Below, one piece after another: positions 61,863 through 64,000 of a stretch of DNA of 64,000 nucleotides; the first letter of the stretch is position 1, and each line of letters opens with the position of its first letter. The DNA comes from Hanleya hanleyi (taxonomy: Eukaryota; Mollusca; Polyplacophora; Lepidopleurida; Hanleyidae). The stretch lies in contig JAVTVY010018997.1 in the NCBI GenBank assembly GCA_036873755.1, positions 1 to 64,000 on the forward strand, written 5' to 3'. The notes under the pieces were generated by a model. That model saw only the letters and a program-made list of their open reading frames with translations. It searched no databases and was not told the DNA's origin. A program made the position numbers and the translations under genes.

Positions 61863-62842
61863 TTCCCGCTAATATGTAAGCTGCAGGCTAGAACAAGCGA
61901 TGGGTGAGTGTACCCCGTTACTATTTTCCTTGTAATGTCAGTTGATGCTGGGTACTGTGCGAGGGATTTAATTAGTGTTACAGTGCTCTACAATCGACAC
62001 TATTAACGCTGGGCGTCCAAGTCTGCGTGTGTGCCACTGGGTTAGTGTCACTGGGTGCCATATGATCATAGAAATGGCGCCCTCTGAATTTAGGGGGGGT
62101 GACAATGTTGAGGTAACTATAATGTGCGTGACGGTTTTGTGGTGAGAAAGGTGTTGGAGAACTGGTAATGCGCTTCCTTCACCGATTTACCTTTGGACCC
62201 GCAATTCTAACACTACAACGCTCGGGACCGACAAACCCGTAGACGTCGTATCAATTTACAACAGTTTTCCTACTCCAAAGCGTATGAGAGGCGATTTCCA
62301 GTAAATATTCAAATGATACCTTGCTCGAATCTTGTTCTCTTTCAAAATGTAGAAAGTGTGATTCTGCCAAGATATTAATTCTATTTTGCTTATGAATTCA
62401 ACATGTGTTCAACATTTCGTGGCGTTCAGACTTCAAGGTTAACATGTCAAGCAATTCTTGATTTCCAATCGAAGACAAATTCGTGTAGTTCATCTTCAAA
62501 TCGAGTCAATCTATAAAAATGGGCAGGGAAGTCATTCACGACTTATTTAGTGAGGTATACCTTGTCCTTCCCTTGTAGCTCTTGTAGTTTTCGCTAGAAC
62601 GCTCTTCGCGAATAAGCTTAAAATGCCAACATCTCTCTATAGTGCAAGGTATGCCCAATCCTTACACTAAGACAGATGCACATCAGATTCATTCTATTCA
62701 ACCCAAGCCTTTGAACCCTTTTTAATAATAGCAACAAAACTGATCTCTCAAAATGAATTAAATGATATATAGCATGAAAATTGCTACAGCTAGCAGACTG
62801 ATGTTCCTGTGCACTGTTCATAATAGTAGTACGTAAATATGA

Positions 62843-63117
62843 ATTACAACACATATAAGGGAAGTGGGAAGAGGTGCCGACATACTGACAGAGCCACATG
62901 ACTTCACAGAAAAGTCTTCCGGTTTACCTATTCTAAAACACATACCAAGAATCTAACGATTCGTGATATGTGTTGTATCTCAGGTACGCTTTTATTGTAC
63001 CTGTTCATGTGGCAACTTGGATGATATGACCACACGGCCCCTAGCACCGGCATAAGCGGGATTAGATACAAATCTAGAGAGCTATGATGGAAATGCTCTG
63101 ACAACTCGTATATTGGT
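62843..63117 (-). mobile_element. Tail-subfamily insertion in copy B
   Basis: Absent at the matching place in copy A (53,660), so its limits are defined by comparison. Ends CGGCCCCTAGCACCGGCATA. Its hairpin is CAGGTAC-loop-GTACCTG, differing from other copies by paired changes. Confidence 0.75.
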
Positions 63118-63289
63118 AAAACTCACATCTCTAACAGGTATTCAGAAAATGCATAGAAGCCAGAAGTACATCATCGGAATGGAGGATGAAGAAGCCAAGA
63201 GACAAAACAATATATCGATTGGTAGATTTCCTTTATTGCTGCCATTTACAATCATTATTGCATGATATTACTCGAATAACGTCGAGAGA

Positions 63290-63402
63290 CTATAACAGGG
63301 ATATCGTGAAGGGGATCATAATGACGTAGCGTTGAAGCGGCGGCGGCACCACCAGCTCCAGGTGTACCACACCGTCGTGAGACGAGACGCATGTGTCGTG
63401 AC
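63290..63402 (-). CDS. Last exon of a second meteorin-like gene (rest beyond window)
   Basis: Acceptor CCTTTCCAG, then GT completing a codon, HDTCVSSHDGVVHLELVVPP, a hydrophobic end FTISLL and TAG. Same phase and layout as exon 3 of the gene at 53.9 kb. Compared with it there are 11 synonymous changes, four replacements and one added codon, so the protein is being conserved. AATAAA follows at 63,232-63,237 (minus). Earlier exons should lie above 64,000. The plus-strand ORF 63,332-63,544 is its antisense shadow. Confidence 0.72.
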
Positions 63403-64000
63403 CTGGAAAGGAATGCCATTAAATTACTTGACGATTTGCCATGATGACATTGACCTGGAACTCACTACTATCCGAATCTGGGAGACAGTTTGGTTAGTTA
63501 TTTTGAAAACTGGTTCTGGTATCGTGGAAAACTTGCTCGCTTAAGTCTCGTTAAATATATTAAGAAGGCATTATTTTTTATTGGGAAGTAAATTTTTCCT
63601 TCAACAGGTGAATTATCATTTTCCCGCAAGCTGGCGCATGACGAATTTTTAATCACGAAATCCACTTGTATATGCCGGATACATGGGGAAATATGATAGA
63701 TCGTATGGGTGAGAACAGGACATTCAGGGTGGAATATAAAGGCTATGTTGTATAAATATATGACACCGATCTACAGCTCTACAGTGATATTTGGCTATTT
63801 TGGTAAATCAAAGGATAGGGAGAAGTTGGAAACATCTGGGTAAACCAGCCTGCTAAACGATAGCTGTCCCCTTAGAGGCAGTGTTTGCACCCCCGTGACA
63901 ATTTGTCGTCTGTATCAATAAATATACAAGATAACCATAATAAACTATATATTTTATGAAAGCGTACATCGTAGGGATTCCAACTATTTGATTTGTATAA

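Larger units (their letters stand above)
61951..63839. repeat. Duplicated block, copy B
   Basis: Partner of 52,789-54,379. It carries a roughly 270-bp tail-subfamily insertion (62,843-63,117) that copy A lacks. Confidence 0.88.

Overview
The window is animal nuclear DNA: AT-rich, with long introns, phase-consistent GT-AG exons and dense repeats. Two copies of a short repeat starting with the GAGTGAGTGA-type motif (54,894 and 57,615) resemble a repeat I associate with mollusc genomes. A marine mollusc or close lophotrochozoan is therefore likely, but the species is not identifiable. No CRISPR array or true tRNA gene was seen.

Layout. (1) 1-12,765, plus strand: 3' part of an SRSF7/9G8-type splicing factor (end of RRM, CCHC zinc knuckle, RS exon, then an unusual acidic tail), with its 3' UTR to about 15.2 kb. 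Its 9.2-kb intron holds a tRNA-derived SINE, a hairpin-headed repeat block with a LINE endonuclease relic, and two related foldback elements. (2) 15.2-22.6 kb: gene-free repeat region with a foldback element, a 44-bp minisatellite, a 166-bp satellite and large inverted repeats. (3) 22,683-37,020, minus strand: a complete SLC9B (NHA/NHEDC) cation/proton antiporter in 11 coding exons (2,043 bp, 680 aa) plus a probable 5' UTR exon at 37.5 kb. It has Asp-Asn where the human protein has Asp-Asp, and a 150-residue extra C-terminal tail. Its introns hold a gypsy RT relic, retroelement tails and a 32 x 28-bp minisatellite. (4) 38-50 kb: mobile-element territory, including a decayed Penelope-like RT element (42.0-44.4 kb), a pogo-type relic and two inverted copies of a possible NTR-domain exon. 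(5) 53,873-59,632, minus strand: a three-exon gene for a small secreted protein with a signal peptide and a four-cysteine CUB domain of the meteorin type, ending without the NTR domain. (6) 63,290 to the window edge: last exon of a tandem paralog, inside a duplicated block of about 1.6-1.9 kb.

The three genes show no sign of working together. The most interesting points are the CUB-only meteorin-like tandem pair, with a predicted AT (not GT) splice donor, and a retroelement tail family whose stem-loop shows compensatory changes and which also seeded a minisatellite.
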